This document shows, piece after piece, positions 7,383-16,539 of a stretch of 64,000 nucleotides of DNA. The notes under the pieces were generated by a model. That model saw only the letters and a list, made by a program, of their open reading frames with translations. It had not been told where the DNA came from and did no database searches. The translations under genes were made by a program, and so were the position numbers. The DNA lies in NCBI GenBank assembly GCA_028281285.1, contig JANQKF010000015.1, positions 309,011 to 373,010 on the forward strand, read 5' to 3'. Source of the stretch: Cyclobacteriaceae bacterium. GTDB lineage: Bacteria; Bacteroidota; Bacteroidia; Cytophagales; Cyclobacteriaceae. Position 1 is the stretch's first letter. Every line of letters begins with the position of its first letter.

Positions 7383-9926
7383 ATGAAAAAGCTCATCTCC
7401 TCAATACTTCTCTCATTTCTGCTGCTAATTCCCATATCGTCACCAGTAAATTCTATTGATGAGGTAGTAGCACTTCTGGAAAAGTATAGCTCCGAATATC
7501 CGACTGAAAAAGTATATCTGCATACAGCACAGCCTTATTTCGCCAAAGGGGAGATATTATGGTATAAGGCTTATGTGGTTGCAGGTCCACACCACATCCC
7601 CTCTCCAATTAGTAAGACAATTTATACTGAGCTCATCGATCCATCAGGTAAAATCTCCAACCGTCAGCAGGTGGCTATCTTGGATGGTGTTGTGAAAGGT
7701 GATATTCAACTATCGGATTCACTAGTGGCCGGCACTTATACGCTTCGAGCATATACCAATTGGATGCGAAATTTCGATGATGAATACTACTATGAAAAGA
7801 AAATCGAAATTGTGGGGACTCCGACCAATTCCGGAATATCGACAGGCAAAAAACCCGTTACAAATCTCAACAGTGTTCGGTTCTTTCCAGAAGGAGGAGA
7901 TCTTGTCGAAGAGCTTCCGTCCCGAGTAGCGTTTGAAATCTCGGGTTTCAGAGCGACCGAGGGAGCTTTATTCGATTCGGAAGGGAATACCGTAACGACC
8001 TTCGATGTACAATCCGGAAATCAGGGGACTTTTGAATTCACACCTCAACCGGGGGAAACTTATCATGCCGAATTCGGTAATCCCAAAGAACCTTACAAGC
8101 TACCTACCATTAAAGAATCAGGTTTTACGATTCAAGTGGATAACCTAACAGATGCAACAAATCTTCATGTACAAATTGCATCCAAAAATCCGGATAGAAA
8201 ACGCTTAAGAGTATACTTGCTACTACAAACCAGGGGCATGATGACCTACGCAACGGAGGTTGGACTGGCAGCCAACCTCACCAGGGTAGACATCCCAAAA
8301 AGTGTTCTGCATCAAGGAATCACTCACATTACATTGTTTAACGACCAATTCCGTCCTCAAGCAGAACGGCTGGTTTATCGTCATAAAGACCCTGAAATCA
8401 AAGCCACCATCACAACCGACAAAAGCAGTTACACTCCCAGAGAGCAGACGGTTTTGACTTTAAAAGTTTCCGATAAACAAGGTAAGCCCATAGCCGGTAA
8501 CTTCTCTATGTCAGTTTTCGATTCAAAACAAATTCAACCGACTTGGTATACTGAGAATATTGCCTCGTCATTGATGATCAGCTCAGATATTCCTTCAGGA
8601 TTAGCAAGTTCAATCTCATTTCTTTCCAGCGATGGGTCTAAGCAACAGGAGCTTGATCTGCTGCTTATGACCAAGGGTTGGCGCAGATTTAATTGGAAAG
8701 ATTTGCTTGAAAATGGAATACCAGAACCTAAGTTCAGGGCAGAGCAAGGAATAAAAGTCACAGGCACAGTCATGAAAAAGAATGGAAAACCAGCATCTGG
8801 TGGTAAGGTAAGTAATATTGGAAAATTTGCTGGATTCTCCACTTTTGATGAAGCTGAGGTGGAGGATGATGGAAGTTTCGAATTTGAATCCCTTCAGTTT
8901 TATGGAGATAATGCGTTTCTGAGAGCCAAGGACACGCGCGGCCGGGAGAACGTGATTCTTAGTATTGATAAAATAGGGAATCCTGATATACCGAAATATG
9001 TCCCCGGAAAAGGTAAATCACTTGGTGGGAGATCCTTCAATTCACAGTTCTTAACTGAGAATGAGCAAAGAGCATTTAATAACGAAGCCTACGATACCGA
9101 CAACATTAATACCTTCCTTCAGAGAAATCGCGAACGACAGTCAATCGATAGCGCATTCAATCCGGATAGGGTGACTGACCTGGGTACAGTAGTGATTGAG
9201 AATAGTAAAAACACACAAATCTCAGCCAATGCAGATCGTGGTTTTGTCTTCGGTCGTGGAGAGTACACCTTTAATGTTAGCGACATGATGAGCTATGGGC
9301 AGAAGTTCAGGAATGCACTTTTTATCTTGCAAGGAAGAGTTCCCGGAATCACTATTACTCTAAGTGCCATTTCTTCAGAGCCTATAGTCCAAATGAATCG
9401 CAAAGTTTGGTCTTTTGCCAACCCCGACCCTCCTATTTTATATATCATTGATGATACCCCAGTGGATCTGGCTGCAGTCACCGCCTTACCCGCAGAAAAA
9501 ATCGAGCGTGTGGAAGTCCTTAAAGGAATGCGTGCCAGTGGTATATACGGTAAAGCAGGAAATGGCGGAGCACTTGTTTTCTACACTAAAACTGCCTTTG
9601 AGCTGAATGCATATAACGAACGCCTGATGGAGAATCTTGCTGAGGAAATTAACAATATCTCTCGACTCAATAATGGGTACTACCTGGCTAGAGATTTCTA
9701 TTCCCCGGACTATAGTACAAAAGAACCGGAACATGTGAAACCAGACCGCAGAGCTTTGATCTATTGGGCACCTATGATCAAAACAAATGAGAATGGGGAA
9801 GCGGAATTGAGATTTTTCAATGCAGATCTCGAATCTGATATTTATATACAACTCGAGGGGCTATCGGATGATGGAAAACCAGTAGTGGGATCTGGCTCAT
9901 ATGTCGTATCCAAACTTCGGCAATAG
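7383..9926 (+). CDS. MG2-like/TonB-plug surface protein without a barrel (paralogue 1)
   Basis: This 847-residue protein has a signal peptide at 1-24. Its N-terminal region resembles alpha-2-macroglobulin MG domains as found in Bacteroidota (EKVYLHTAQPYFAKGEILWYK, AGTYTLRAYTNWMRNF, GGDLVEELPSRVAFE). The middle holds further beta-sandwich modules and a CarboxypepD_reg-like segment (KVTGTVMKKNGKPASGGKV). The last quarter contains a TonB-receptor plug-like domain (GRVPGITITL, then LPAEKIERVEVLKGMRASGIYG and GGALVFYTK). No 22-strand barrel follows: the protein ends about 120 residues after the plug. It is probably exported to the outer membrane surface. A role in binding macromolecules or assisting a TonB system is inference only. 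A full-length paralogue follows immediately. Confidence 0.75.
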   Translation: MKKLISSILLSFLLLIPISSPVNSIDEVVALLEKYSSEYPTEKVYLHTAQPYFAKGEILWYKAYVVAGPHHIPSPISKTIYTELIDPSGKISNRQQVAILDGVVKGDIQLSDSLVAGTYTLRAYTNWMRNFDDEYYYEKKIEIVGTPTNSGISTGKKPVTNLNSVRFFPEGGDLVEELPSRVAFEISGFRATEGALFDSEGNTVTTFDVQSGNQGTFEFTPQPGETYHAEFGNPKEPYKLPTIKESGFTIQVDNLTDATNLHVQIASKNPDRKRLRVYLLLQTRGMMTYATEVGLAANLTRVDIPKSVLHQGITHITLFNDQFRPQAERLVYRHKDPEIKATITTDKSSYTPREQTVLTLKVSDKQGKPIAGNFSMSVFDSKQIQPTWYTENIASSLMISSDIPSGLASSISFLSSDGSKQQELDLLLMTKGWRRFNWKDLLENGIPEPKFRAEQGIKVTGTVMKKNGKPASGGKVSNIGKFAGFSTFDEAEVEDDGSFEFESLQFYGDNAFLRAKDTRGRENVILSIDKIGNPDIPKYVPGKGKSLGGRSFNSQFLTENEQRAFNNEAYDTDNINTFLQRNRERQSIDSAFNPDRVTDLGTVVIENSKNTQISANADRGFVFGRGEYTFNVSDMMSYGQKFRNALFILQGRVPGITITLSAISSEPIVQMNRKVWSFANPDPPILYIIDDTPVDLAAVTALPAEKIERVEVLKGMRASGIYGKAGNGGALVFYTKTAFELNAYNERLMENLAEEINNISRLNNGYYLARDFYSPDYSTKEPEHVKPDRRALIYWAPMIKTNENGEAELRFFNADLESDIYIQLEGLSDDGKPVVGSGSYVVSKLRQ

Positions 9927-10001
9927 CCTGGAACAATAATTGCTCACTTTTTTTCTTCATCAATGACTAAACTTTAGCTATAAAAAAGAGTCTTTAATAC
10001 T

Positions 10002-12485
10002 ATGAAGCAAAGTAGGTTTTCCTGGCTCACAGGACTTCTTATCCTTCCTTTTTTCTTTACTTCTGACAAGGTTGATACCTTTGAAGAGTTACTGGCAGCA
10101 CTGGAAAAACAGACCTATGACTACGTTCAGGAAAAGGTCTATCTGCACCTGGATAAGCCCTACTATTCCAAAGGAGATAATCTTTGGTTCAAAGCATATA
10201 CCGTAGCCGGACCCAACCACACGCCAACCCCATTGAGTCAAAATCTATTTGTAGAGCTGGTTTCACCAGCAGGTGATGTACTGCAACGCAGAACCATTTA
10301 TCTGGAAAAGGGTATTGGTCATGGTGATTTTCTTTTTGCCGATTCTTTGGATGCCGGTAATTATACAGTCAGAGCCTTTACCAATTGGATGCGAAATTTT
10401 GATCATGAGTTCTTCTTTAAGAAATCGATAGAAGTCATTGATCCCATTAAACCCACAGAGTCGCAGGGCCAACCAAGTTCAGGATTGGGTATTAGTTTTT
10501 TCCCCGAAGGTGGTGATTTGGTTAACGAACTGCCCTCAAAAGTTGCATTTGAGTTCTCAAGTGATAACGAAACATTGACCGGAGAAATAATTGATGATAC
10601 CGGAAAAGTCATTACAAATTTCAAAAGCGTTCATGAGGGCCGGGGAACATTCACTCTTAAACCCGAAAAAGGTAGATCTTACTTCGCCAGGATAAATTCC
10701 AATCGTGAGAAGATCGCACTTCCAAAAGCAAGAGAACACGGATTGATCTTATCGGCCAATACCAATTCGGACAAAGAAAACCTATTAATAAATGTCTTCT
10801 CCAGCGAGTCTGAAATTACCAATCGGGCCTATCTCGTGGCACACACCCGGGGACTGGTGGGATTCGCTACACAGTTAGAGTGGAAAGGACCTGTGGCCAG
10901 AATTAAAATACCGAAAAAAGACCTGCTTCACGGCATTGTTCACATCACACTATTCAACGAGAATTGGCAATCCGAGGCTGAACGGCTGGTGTTTAAAGAA
11001 TTAGAAGAAGGGCTGTTTAATGTTGAGCTGACTACCGATCAATCGGCTTACGGTGTAAGAGATTCTACAACCGTCCTCTTGAAAGTCACTAATTCAGCGA
11101 ACGAGCCTATAAAGGGCTTCTTTTCTCTCGCTGCTTTTGATACTACTCAGATTTCTACTGCAGCATATACGGAAAACATTCTATCCTCCCTTTTGATCGG
11201 ATCAGACCTTCTAGGGAATATCAAGAATTCAAAACAATATTTTCTTGAGAAAGAAGCTAGCCAAAACAACCTCGACCTCTTGCTCATGACACATGGTTGG
11301 AGACGATTTGTCTGGAAAGACCTCCTGGCCAACAAATTTCCGGCAACAACATACGAGGTGCAACAGGGCTTCAACGTCAGTGGCAGAATATCCCAGAGAA
11401 ATGGGAAAAAACCGATTTCGAAAGGCACACTCAAGCAAATGGGTGATTTTGCCGGAATCCCGGTTTTCGCAGAGGCAACAGCCAATAAGCAAGGAGAGTT
11501 TGAAATGAAAAACCTGCTCTTCTACGAAAATGAAGGAATTCTTCAAGCCGAAGGAAAAAAGGGTAAAAACAATGTTCTGGTAGAGCTGGATGATCCTCAA
11601 GCCATGGATTTTGACCAAACAGTAAAACTCGAAACCACACCCTATGTAGCGCCTGTAGAGGTAGTGACACAAACAGAGTTTGCTTTGCGAAGTAGAGAAA
11701 GAATGAGCATCGACAGTGCTTATTCATTTGAAAACGTAACGGATTTAGGTACCGTGGTGGTGGAAGGAAACAAAAACGATGTTATTTCAAGCAATGCTGA
11801 GAGAGGGTTTGTTTTTAACCGCGGAGAATATGGTTTGAGTGTGTCGGACTTGATGAGCAGAGGTCAGAAATTTCAAAGTGCATTATTTGTATTACAAGGC
11901 CGAATTCCTGGCATTACTATCACACTGGCAGGAATTGGAGGAGAACCGATTGTTCAAATGAATAGAAAGGTTTGGTCATTCAGTAATCCGGATCCACCTA
12001 TCCAGTACTTTGTGGATGATGCCCCCGCAACACTTGAGGCTGTATCGAACATGCCGGCAGAAAAAATCGAACGAATTGAAGTCCTCAAAGGTATGAGAGC
12101 AACGGCTATTTATGGTCCTTCTGCGAATGGAGGCGTGATTGCGTTTTACACAAAGACAGCTGACGAATATGAAGCATATTATGAGAAACTGACCGCAAAT
12201 GGGATCGGGTTGAACAAAAATGTTATTGGATTAGATCTTGGCTATTACAGAGCCAGACAATTCTATGCTCCCGATTACTCAGTAGAAAGACCCGAACACA
12301 TCAAGCCTGATCGCAGGGATTTAATCCATTGGGAACCGATGATCCTTACTGACGAAAATGGTGAAGCTCAGATCACATTCTTCAATGCTGACTTACCCAC
12401 TAATGTTCAAATCAATTTGGAAGGCATTTGGGAAGGAGGTATTCCGATTGTGGCATCAACCACTTATGAGGTGAAGAAAAACTAG
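10002..12485 (+). CDS. MG2-like/TonB-plug surface protein without a barrel (paralogue 2)
   Basis: This 827-residue paralogue of the preceding protein has the same domain order: signal peptide (1-22), MG2-like region (EKVYLHLDKPYYSKGDNLWFK, TVRAFTNWMRNFDHE, FFPEGGDLVNELPSKVAFEF), middle beta-sandwich modules, and a C-terminal plug-like domain (LQGRIPGITITLAGIGGEP, MPAEKIERIEVLKGMRATAI). Both proteins keep the sequence REDLIHWEPM/RRALIYWAPM and a closing beta segment. As in paralogue 1, no barrel follows. The gap of 75 bp suggests co-transcription. Its 3' end overlaps the convergent rhomboid gene by 4 bp. Confidence 0.75.
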   Translation: MKQSRFSWLTGLLILPFFFTSDKVDTFEELLAALEKQTYDYVQEKVYLHLDKPYYSKGDNLWFKAYTVAGPNHTPTPLSQNLFVELVSPAGDVLQRRTIYLEKGIGHGDFLFADSLDAGNYTVRAFTNWMRNFDHEFFFKKSIEVIDPIKPTESQGQPSSGLGISFFPEGGDLVNELPSKVAFEFSSDNETLTGEIIDDTGKVITNFKSVHEGRGTFTLKPEKGRSYFARINSNREKIALPKAREHGLILSANTNSDKENLLINVFSSESEITNRAYLVAHTRGLVGFATQLEWKGPVARIKIPKKDLLHGIVHITLFNENWQSEAERLVFKELEEGLFNVELTTDQSAYGVRDSTTVLLKVTNSANEPIKGFFSLAAFDTTQISTAAYTENILSSLLIGSDLLGNIKNSKQYFLEKEASQNNLDLLLMTHGWRRFVWKDLLANKFPATTYEVQQGFNVSGRISQRNGKKPISKGTLKQMGDFAGIPVFAEATANKQGEFEMKNLLFYENEGILQAEGKKGKNNVLVELDDPQAMDFDQTVKLETTPYVAPVEVVTQTEFALRSRERMSIDSAYSFENVTDLGTVVVEGNKNDVISSNAERGFVFNRGEYGLSVSDLMSRGQKFQSALFVLQGRIPGITITLAGIGGEPIVQMNRKVWSFSNPDPPIQYFVDDAPATLEAVSNMPAEKIERIEVLKGMRATAIYGPSANGGVIAFYTKTADEYEAYYEKLTANGIGLNKNVIGLDLGYYRARQFYAPDYSVERPEHIKPDRRDLIHWEPMILTDENGEAQITFFNADLPTNVQINLEGIWEGGIPIVASTTYEVKKN

Positions 12486-13390
12486 TCCTTACTCGCGTTG
12501 AATAATTTTTGCTTTTCTTCTTTGCTCAAGGCGTCATAGCCCTTCTCTGAGATTTTGTCCAAAATTGCATCGATTTCAGCCTGGGAAGTGTTTTTTGAAC
12601 TCTTACTGGTTGACGAAGACTTTCTGGATTTACGGCTTGTTTTCTGCTCCTTTTTATGACTCACATAGATCTTTGGCTGTCGTACAAAGAAGCTTTTAAC
12701 CCAGCTAATGAACTGCACCACCGACTTGCTCCAATCATTCCCTTTTTGAAGTTGGGTGATGATGATATAGCCCATTAATGCTCCTCCCAGGTGAGCGATC
12801 TCACCACCCGCATTAGAACCTGTAACTCCAAAGAAAGAACTTAGCACCACGAATGCAGCGATATACTTAATTCTTACAGGTCCAAAAAGGAATAGTTGCA
12901 CCGTGAAGTTGGGCTGGAATGTTGCCGCACCAACCACCACGGCTAAAACAGCTCCAGAAGCACCTACTAAAGTCGAATTAGCCGCAACCGACTCATAGAA
13001 TGGTAGAAGATTGTAAGCAAGCACATATAATGCACCACCTGCCAATCCTCCCCAGACATAAAGACCAAGAATCTTGTTCTGTCCTAGATATCCAGTAATT
13101 AATCTTCCAAACCAATACAAGAAGAGCATATTCCAAAGAATATGGAAAATCCCCCGATGCATAAACATATAGGTGATAAATGCCAGTGGCTGATAAACAA
13201 TCTCCTTTGGATTGGAAGGCAGAGACAAATACAAATAAATGGTATCATAAAGGGCAGTGGCCCCGGAAAGCTGCATGAACACGCCCAATATCCCAAATAC
13301 AATGAACACAACCACATTGATTACAATCAATTGATTCAGGATATTTCCTGTCTGGAAAGCTCTCTTAAAATCTTCTAGGATGCTGTTCAT
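12482..13390 (-). CDS. Rhomboid intramembrane serine protease (copy 1)
   Basis: Rhomboids cut transmembrane helices of substrate proteins inside the membrane with a Ser-His dyad. Here the serine is S145 in GASGAVLA and the histidine is H200 in EIAHLGGALMGY. The N-terminal loop has the rhomboid HILWNMLFLYWFG element. Six hydrophobic segments fill residues 20-215. A basic Ser/Lys-rich linker (KTSRKSRKSS) then leads to a short C-terminal domain (AEIDAILDKISEKGYDALSKEE) found on many Bacteroidota rhomboids. It is last in a minus-strand series with mutL and the second rhomboid, 4 bp downstream of the latter. Confidence 0.9.
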   Translation of the reverse strand: MNSILEDFKRAFQTGNILNQLIVINVVVFIVFGILGVFMQLSGATALYDTIYLYLSLPSNPKEIVYQPLAFITYMFMHRGIFHILWNMLFLYWFGRLITGYLGQNKILGLYVWGGLAGGALYVLAYNLLPFYESVAANSTLVGASGAVLAVVVGAATFQPNFTVQLFLFGPVRIKYIAAFVVLSSFFGVTGSNAGGEIAHLGGALMGYIIITQLQKGNDWSKSVVQFISWVKSFFVRQPKIYVSHKKEQKTSRKSRKSSSTSKSSKNTSQAEIDAILDKISEKGYDALSKEEKQKLFNASKD

Positions 13391-13394
13391 CTAT

Positions 13395-14183
13395 CTAATA
13401 GAAACTGGATCGATCTTTTTTCCAATAACGCAACAAAAACCAGGCGAAAAGGGCTCCACCTAAGTGCGCCAAATGCGCCACATTGTCTCCTGGGACCCTT
13501 TCCATTTCTTGAAAGACCTCGAAAACAATAAGTCCTCCAACCAGGTATTTAATCTTGATAGGGAACGTGAAGAAGAGCAGTATTTCGGTATTGGGAAACA
13601 GTAACATCAGCATAGCCAGGATACCAAACATCGCACCGGAGGCCCCAACCATTGGTACGTTAACTTTTGTATTATAAAGGCGTTCGGTCTCCATGAAGGA
13701 ACGTTGAACCGCAGCGGGATCATTTTCATTCTCCGCATAGTACTCGATAAAATCAGCTACCGCTCCATAGTACTCGTTTCCATGTTCAAGAAACAATCGA
13801 TTAAAGCTATCGGCTGAAGGATTCGCTCGATATGCTTCCACTGCATTTATTAAGCTGCGTTGTTCAACATAATCGGCACCGGCATAAAGCAAACCTCCAC
13901 CAACACCCGTTACCATATAAAGTGCCAGAAACTTCTTGGGACCAAGAAACCCTTCCAACATTGGTCCTACAAAAAACAAGATCAACATATTGTTCAGAAT
14001 ATGACCCACACTCCCATGAAGAAACATATAGGTGATAAACTGATAAGGCGCAAACCTATCGCTTAATATCGGATATAGTGCGAATACCTCTCCTAGATCT
14101 ATTTTCATAAATGAAGCGATCAAGGCAATCCCAATGTTTATTATCAACAGGTTTTTTACCAGGGGGGTGGGAGGTCTAAACAT
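13395..14183 (-). CDS. Rhomboid intramembrane serine protease (copy 2)
   Basis: This is a 262-residue rhomboid with catalytic S182 in GASGAMFG and H240 in VAHLAHLGGALFAW, and the HILNNMLILFFVG loop element. It differs from copy 1 by a roughly 70-residue hydrophilic insertion (about residues 104-175, acidic with EYYGAVADFIEYYAEN) between two membrane segments just before the serine motif. It also lacks the basic C-terminal tail. The insertion is expected to face the non-cytoplasmic side and could shape substrate access. It starts 5 bp after mutL and lies 4 bp before copy 1, so the genes are probably in one operon. Confidence 0.9.
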   Translation of the reverse strand: MFRPPTPLVKNLLIINIGIALIASFMKIDLGEVFALYPILSDRFAPYQFITYMFLHGSVGHILNNMLILFFVGPMLEGFLGPKKFLALYMVTGVGGGLLYAGADYVEQRSLINAVEAYRANPSADSFNRLFLEHGNEYYGAVADFIEYYAENENDPAAVQRSFMETERLYNTKVNVPMVGASGAMFGILAMLMLLFPNTEILLFFTFPIKIKYLVGGLIVFEVFQEMERVPGDNVAHLAHLGGALFAWFLLRYWKKDRSSFY

Positions 14184-14188
14184 ATGTG

Positions 14189-16027
14189 CTAGTTAAAAAA
14201 CTGGTCTATCTTTTCCAATTCAAGAATAAAGCTGGTTCTTCTACCGTTTGGAGCATAATTCGGATTCTGACAAGCAAACAACTGATCAATCAATGAGGAC
14301 ATTTCCTCTACTCCAAGAAGAACTCCTTCTTTGAGTGAGGAGCGTCTGGCAATCGCTCTTGCGATATTCTCATCCGTTGAAACCGATAGTTGTGATTGAT
14401 TCTGCTTGAATTGCTCAATAAATCCCTCGAAAAGCTCCTTTTCATTCGTGGCTTTCAAATCAGCGGGAACCCCATTGATAATAATGGCATTCTTCCCGAA
14501 AACTGAAAACTCAAAACCAATAGCTTTGATTTCATCTTTCATTCCCATTACGAGTGAAAAGTCAGAAGGGTTGAGTTCCAAGGTCACAGGAAATAAAGAT
14601 TGTTGCGAAGCTCCAGATCTTTGCTGAATCATTGTCAGAAATTTCTCATAGAGGACTCGTTCATGAGCCTCCTGCTGCGCCACAAGCATCAGCCCTGATT
14701 TTACATGTGTCGCGATGAACTTCTTGTGAATTTGAAAGTACTGCTTTTCCCGTGGTAATTCACCTTCTTCAGGTGTTTGTTGATTAACCGCACTGCCCAA
14801 AGTGATGGTCGCACCTGCCTCTGGATGAATATCCATTTGTGCATTAGATTCTTCCTCTCTTTCAATTTCCTTCTGCAGACCTTCATACAATTTCTCCCAA
14901 TGCGAAGTATCTTGCCTTTCGATATTCCTGAATTGGGTATAAGCCTTATCTGCACCAGAGCCGCTTGAAGTACTGGACGGTTGCGGAGTAAATGCGGCAA
15001 AATTAACGTCCTGCCGAAAATCCAATGAAGGCGTGATATTATGTGTTCCGAGTGCCTGGCGTACCGCTGCCTTCACTACTGCGTAAACTGTTCTTTCGTC
15101 ATCAAACTTAATTTCCGTCTTAGTCGGGTGAACATTAATATCAATATGCTTGGGATCGAGCTCCAAAAATAGTGTATAAAAAGGGTAGGTCTTCTCTTGC
15201 AGCAGCCCTTCAAAGGCATTGACCACTGCATGGTTGAGATAGCTGCTTTTGATATAGCGGTTATTGACAAAAAAGAACTGCTCCCCTCTGGTCTTTTTTG
15301 CAAATTCTGGCTTCCCCACATAACCATAAACTTTGATATCAGCAGTTTCCTCCAGGCATGAAGCCATTTGGTTTTGATAATTCTTTCCGAAAATCTCGAC
15401 TATCCTCTTACTCAATTTTCCCGGTGTTAATCGGTACATCTCCAGATCATTCTGGTAGAGCGACATGGCCACTTCACTATTAGCCAGTGCAACCCGTTGA
15501 AATTCATCAACAATATGTCTCATCTCCACTGAATTGCTCTTGAGAAAATTTCTTCGGGCCGGAACGTTGAAGAATAGATTCTTGACACAAATTGAAGTTC
15601 CTTTGGCGGTGGAGGTCAATTCGGCCCTCTTAATTTCTGAGCCATCTACCTGCAATAGTGCTCCAAGCTCTTCGCTTTCCCTTCTCGATTTAAGTTCCAC
15701 CTGTGCTACTGCCGCTATCGAAGCCATCGCCTCACCTCGAAAACCCATGGTTTTAATGGAGAACAAGTCCTCCGAAGTCCGGATTTTTGAAGTAGCATGG
15801 CGTTCAAAGCACATACGAGCGTCAGTCTCTGACATCCCAATACCATCATCGATCACCTGAACCATGGCTTTACCGGATTCTTTTACAATAAGTTTGATAT
15901 TCTTCGCGCCAGCGTCTATAGCATTTTCAAGCAGCTCTTTGACCACAGAGGCAGGTCGTTGTACTACTTCGCCAGCTGCAATCTGATTGGCGATGTTATC
16001 AGGAAGTAATCGAATGACATCGGGCAT
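14189..16027 (-). CDS. mutL: DNA mismatch repair protein MutL
   Basis: MutL couples MutS mismatch recognition to strand removal. The N-terminal GHKL ATPase is complete: NQIAAGEVVQRPASVVKELLENAIDAGA, the DDGIGM motif, and TMGFRGEAMASIA. The transducer domain has HPTKTEIKF. The C-terminal dimerisation domain is present but its endonuclease signatures are eroded. The place of the DQHA(x)2E(x)4E motif reads AQQEAHERVLYE at residues 450-461 (Asp and His replaced), and the C-terminal CPHGRP equivalent reads APNGRR at about 592-597. It probably lacks its own nicking activity; this may hold for relatives too. It lies downstream of a small membrane protein gene (17 bp) and upstream of two rhomboids. 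Confidence 0.95.
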   Translation of the reverse strand: MPDVIRLLPDNIANQIAAGEVVQRPASVVKELLENAIDAGAKNIKLIVKESGKAMVQVIDDGIGMSETDARMCFERHATSKIRTSEDLFSIKTMGFRGEAMASIAAVAQVELKSRRESEELGALLQVDGSEIKRAELTSTAKGTSICVKNLFFNVPARRNFLKSNSVEMRHIVDEFQRVALANSEVAMSLYQNDLEMYRLTPGKLSKRIVEIFGKNYQNQMASCLEETADIKVYGYVGKPEFAKKTRGEQFFFVNNRYIKSSYLNHAVVNAFEGLLQEKTYPFYTLFLELDPKHIDINVHPTKTEIKFDDERTVYAVVKAAVRQALGTHNITPSLDFRQDVNFAAFTPQPSSTSSGSGADKAYTQFRNIERQDTSHWEKLYEGLQKEIEREEESNAQMDIHPEAGATITLGSAVNQQTPEEGELPREKQYFQIHKKFIATHVKSGLMLVAQQEAHERVLYEKFLTMIQQRSGASQQSLFPVTLELNPSDFSLVMGMKDEIKAIGFEFSVFGKNAIIINGVPADLKATNEKELFEGFIEQFKQNQSQLSVSTDENIARAIARRSSLKEGVLLGVEEMSSLIDQLFACQNPNYAPNGRRTSFILELEKIDQFFN

Positions 16028-16044
16028 TAAGGAGTGTTCCTAAA

Positions 16045-16401
16045 TTATCTGCGAATTTTTTTCCAAAGATAGAAAGGAACGTAGAGAAGAAGAATATAAA
16101 AGACTTCCGTACCGATATAAACAAAGCCCCCAACCAACAATACAAGAGCAATAAGCACAATTAATCGAATCATGGAAGTCTGATCCACCTTGCCCTTTGT
16201 GTGCTTGAGATTTCTTCTAAAAGAACCACTAATTTGAGAGGAATAGCCAAAATCCGTTTCATCGTCATCAGTCATTCCGAGTTCGGCCTTTATCCTTGCC
16301 GTTCTGTTTGCTATGTCCTCTTTGATCGGGTCATAGTAACGTGGCTCCATATGAAATCGTTGGTATCTAGGCTTCTTGGTTAAACTCGGTAACTTCAACA
16401 T
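16045..16401 (-). CDS. Small membrane protein upstream of mutL, unknown function
   Basis: This 118-residue protein has a basic, hydrophilic N-terminal half (KKPRYQRFHMEPRYYDP, RTARIKAELGMTDDDE). Two closely spaced hydrophobic stretches follow at about residues 80-111 (MIRLIVLIALVLLVGGFVYI, then VFYILLLYVPFYLW), ending in KKIRR. The topology is probably a helical hairpin with both ends cytoplasmic. Similar short proteins sit next to mutL in related genomes and are often named without evidence; no function is assigned. It is the first gene of the mutL-rhomboid series. Confidence 0.6.
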   Translation of the reverse strand: MLKLPSLTKKPRYQRFHMEPRYYDPIKEDIANRTARIKAELGMTDDDETDFGYSSQISGSFRRNLKHTKGKVDQTSMIRLIVLIALVLLVGGFVYIGTEVFYILLLYVPFYLWKKIRR

Positions 16402-16427
16402 AATGGCTTTCCTTTCAGTACGTTCAA

Positions 16428-16457
16428 ATTGTATGGCAATACAATCGATTCAATCGA
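16428..16457. promoter_or_regulatory. Two abutting inverted repeats in a divergent promoter region
   Basis: ATTGTAT (16428-16434) and ATACAAT (16439-16445) flank GGCA. Sharing the last T, TCGATT (16445-16450) and AATCGA (16452-16457) flank a single C. They lie 27 bp upstream of the minus-strand mutL-series start and 83 bp upstream of the GH3 gene. No T-tract follows, so an operator is more likely than a terminator. The regulator is unknown. Confidence 0.3.
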
Positions 16458-16539
16458 AAAAGTGTCTCAAATCTTTACTCAATGCACAGTTAACGCAAAT
16501 TTATGCTTTATTTGTTGCTATTAAAACGCTAACGATCAC

